DNA of 9,534 bases from an uncultured Clostridia bacterium (GTDB lineage Bacteria > Bacillota_A > Clostridia > Oscillospirales > Oscillospiraceae), in NCBI GenBank assembly GCA_946408145.1, contig CAMJQX010000049.1, forward strand, positions 1 to 9,534, in the 5' to 3' direction. The notes under the pieces were generated by a model. That model worked only from the letters and a program-made list of their open reading frames with translations. It was not told where the DNA came from and made no database searches. The position numbers and the translations under genes were made by a program. Below are positions 6,097 to 9,534 of this stretch, one piece after another. How positions within the stretch are numbered: the stretch's first letter is position 1; each line of letters starts with the position of its first letter.

Positions 6097-6786
6097 TTGG
6101 AACATGCGAGCAATGTGCTGTTTCACATCGGCCCGCTGGAGGTGACGAGCACGGTCACCACCATGTGGGCGATCATCGCGGTGCTCACGCTTCTGAGCTG
6201 GCTGGCCACGCGCGATCTCAAGGAGATCCCCGGGCCGCTGCAGACCGGCGCGGAAATGGCCGTCGGTGCGCTGCGGAATTTCTACGAGGGCACGCTGGGC
6301 AGGGAGCACGCGCGGAAGTATCTCCCGATCCTCGGCACCTTCTTCATTTTCATCATCGTCTGCAACTACTCCGGGCTGCTGCCCGGCGCGGGCCACCTGA
6401 AGGGCTTCGCGGTGCCTACGGCCTGCCTGTCGGTTACGGCAGGTCTCGGCGTCGCCGCCTTCTTCACGACCCACTTCATCGGCGTGAAGGAGCGGGGGCT
6501 GGGCCCCTATCTGCACAGCTTCGCCAGCGTAAAGCCCGCGCTGCTGGTCGTGCTGATGCTGCCGCTGAACCTGATCGAGCAGGTCATCCGCCCGGTCTCG
6601 CTGGCGCTGCGTCTATACGGCAACCTCAGCGGTGAGGAGACCGTGACCGAGCAGCTCTATGAGATCTTCCCCATCGGCGTGCCGCTGGTCATGCAGGTGC
6701 TGAGCCTGCTGTTCTGTCTGCTGCAGGCCATCGTCTTCACCATGCTGCTGTCCATTTATATCTCCGAGGGACTCGAAGAAGAATAA
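6097..6786 (+). CDS. atpB: F-type ATP synthase subunit a
   Basis: 229 residues, integral membrane stator subunit that forms the two ion half-channels against the c-ring. Hydrophobic segments are seen near 21-38, 78-96, 107-129, 146-165 and 192-222. The essential arginine is Arg172 in SLALRLYGN (Arg210 in E. coli), and the conserved Gln210 lies in LLQAIVF of the last helix. Start: TTG at 6097, the only start compatible with the strong ribosome binding site and the in-frame stop just before it. It is the first gene of the operon, with 33 bases to atpE. The N-terminal part is short compared with E. coli subunit a but normal for Firmicutes. Confidence 0.95.
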   Translation: MEHASNVLFHIGPLEVTSTVTTMWAIIAVLTLLSWLATRDLKEIPGPLQTGAEMAVGALRNFYEGTLGREHARKYLPILGTFFIFIIVCNYSGLLPGAGHLKGFAVPTACLSVTAGLGVAAFFTTHFIGVKERGLGPYLHSFASVKPALLVVLMLPLNLIEQVIRPVSLALRLYGNLSGEETVTEQLYEIFPIGVPLVMQVLSLLFCLLQAIVFTMLLSIYISEGLEEE

Positions 6787-6819
6787 ACAATAAAGACTAT
6801 ATTTTAGGAGGACATTACC

Positions 6820-7047
6820 ATGACATCCGCTATCATCGCCATCGCCGCCGCTCTCGCGATCGGCATCCCCGCCACCTTCACCGCCGTGAACCAGGGCAAG
6901 ACCGCCACCCAGGCCATGGAGTCCATGGCGCGCCAGCCCGAGGCCGCCGGCGACATCCGCGGCGCGCTGGTCATTTCCCTCGCTCTGATGGAAGCGCTGA
7001 CCATCTACGGCATGCTGGTCGCCTTCATGCTGGTCGGCAAGATCTGA
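6820..7047 (+). CDS. atpE: F-type ATP synthase subunit c (rotor ring)
   Basis: 75-residue hairpin of two membrane helices joined by the conserved polar loop ARQPEA (37-42). The ion-carrying carboxylate is Glu58 in [10 protein letters not shown]. Aligned to Ilyobacter tartaricus subunit c, Gln25 and Tyr63 match two sodium-site positions, but the Ser-Thr pair after the glutamate is Ala-Leu, which argues for proton rather than sodium coupling. Oddity: the GxGxGxG ring-packing motif of helix 1 is gone; the four glycine positions read Ala18, Phe20, Ala22 and Asn24, and Pro17 lies just before. AGGAGG precedes the ATG by 8 bases, a strong site that suits the high copy number of c. Confidence 0.95.
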   Translation: MTSAIIAIAAALAIGIPATFTAVNQGKTATQAMESMARQPEAAGDIRGALVISLALMEALTIYGMLVAFMLVGKI

Positions 7048-7075
7048 GAGACGGAAGGTCGGGAGGAGACTGTCC

Positions 7076-7504
7076 ATGTTAAGCATCAACATCTCTGAGC
7101 TCATATGGACGATCATCAACTTCTTCCTGCTGTTTTTCCTGCTCAAACGCTTCCTGTTCGACCCGGTCGGCAGGCATCTGGACGAGCGCCAGGCGAAGAT
7201 CGACGCCGGCGTGAACGAGGAGAGGGAGGCGCAGGCCGCCGTACAGGCGAACCGGGACCGGATCGCCGCCGAGAAGGCGGAGAGCCGCCTGGAGGCCAAC
7301 CGCATCCTCGCCGCCGCCGAGGCCGAGGATGAGCAGCTGCACGCCGAGCGCCTGAACGCCGCGCGCACGCAGGCCGCCGACGACCTGCAGAAGGGCCGGG
7401 AGCACCTGGAAAAGCAGAACGAACAGGAGGAGACGCTGCTCTCCGAAAAGAGCGGCGAGCTCTCTGCGCTCCTCTCCGCCCGCATCCTGGGGCAGGAGGA
7501 CTGA
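7076..7504 (+). CDS. atpF: F-type ATP synthase subunit b (peripheral stalk)
   Basis: 142 residues, a little short for subunit b (usually about 155-170). One N-terminal membrane helix (about 6-27, rich in Leu/Phe/Ile) is followed by KRFLFDPVGRHLDER, the typical b-subunit hinge, and then a long charged, alanine-rich coiled coil to the end. It would link subunit a in the membrane to the top of F1. The ATG at 7076 follows GGGAGGAG by 7 bases. The next frame encodes a second, different b-type stalk, so the two may pair as a b/b' heterodimer, as in organisms with two b genes. The last codons contain an AGGAGG that can serve the following start. Confidence 0.93.
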   Translation: MLSINISELIWTIINFFLLFFLLKRFLFDPVGRHLDERQAKIDAGVNEEREAQAAVQANRDRIAAEKAESRLEANRILAAAEAEDEQLHAERLNAARTQAADDLQKGREHLEKQNEQEETLLSEKSGELSALLSARILGQED

Positions 7505-7508
7505 GCGC

Positions 7509-7538
7509 ATGACAGAGAATAACAGGAAGGAGGGATGA
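7509..7538 (+). other. Possible 9-codon leader ORF between atpF and the fusion gene
   Basis: ATG at 7509 opens a frame of nine codons (MTENNRKEG) ending in TGA at 7536-7538, six bases before the start of the fusion gene and in the same frame. AGGAGG inside the end of atpF (7494-7499) precedes this ATG by 9 bases, which is better placed than many real sites. The peptide region also contains the AAGGAGG used by the fusion gene. It may be chance or a relict N terminus; translation is not demonstrated. Confidence 0.3.
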
Positions 7539-7544
7539 GCGGAC

Positions 7545-9534
<1,990 letters not shown>

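Noticed and set aside
6820..7047. Sodium-translocating c subunit
   Set aside because: Gln25, Glu58 and Tyr63 fit, but the Ser-Thr pair needed for sodium coordination is Ala-Leu; proton coupling is more likely.

Overview
The window is GC-rich and reads like a chromosomal segment of a high-GC anaerobic Firmicute, most likely a gut clostridium of the Oscillospiraceae type. This is inference from three things: strong AGGAGG-type ribosome binding sites, the mix of gene families (secreted flavin-dependent reductase, DUF1653, Smr, MoaE-like), and short palindromic intergenic elements. I could not run any database search.

Layout. Positions 1-130 hold the 3' part of a plus-strand structured RNA (possibly 6S RNA) and its intrinsic terminator. 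Positions 150-2413 hold a minus-strand monocistron with its own promoter: a secreted flavoprotein with two FMN-attachment domains and a fumarate-reductase-like FAD domain. Positions 2414-2724 contain no gene but are full of palindromes. Positions 2725-5903 form one tightly packed minus-strand operon, transcribed DUF1653 - Smr - mutY - MoaE-like - secreted RCC1-like propeller, with two 4-base ATGA overlaps and one 2-base gap. Its promoter lies back to back with that of the plus-strand ATP synthase operon, in a 193-base divergent region.

The ATP synthase operon (6097 to the window end) runs atpB (a), atpE (c), atpF (b), then one long reading frame from 7545 that is still open at the right edge. 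I read this frame codon by codon. It has no stop, and it encodes in order a second b-type membrane stalk, the C-terminal domain of subunit delta (OSCP), and the catalytic-hexamer subunit alpha. This b-delta-alpha fusion is the main discovery candidate. Mycobacteria fuse b to delta in the same operon position, but I know of no described enzyme in which alpha is fused as well. Alpha is present three times per F1, while delta is normally present once and b twice. A fused polypeptide therefore implies an F-type ATPase with up to three membrane-anchored peripheral stalks (a V-ATPase-like stator), or cleavage, or a second unfused alpha elsewhere. Two other features fit a remodelled enzyme: the N-terminal domain of delta is missing, and subunit c has lost the glycine-rich motif of its first helix.
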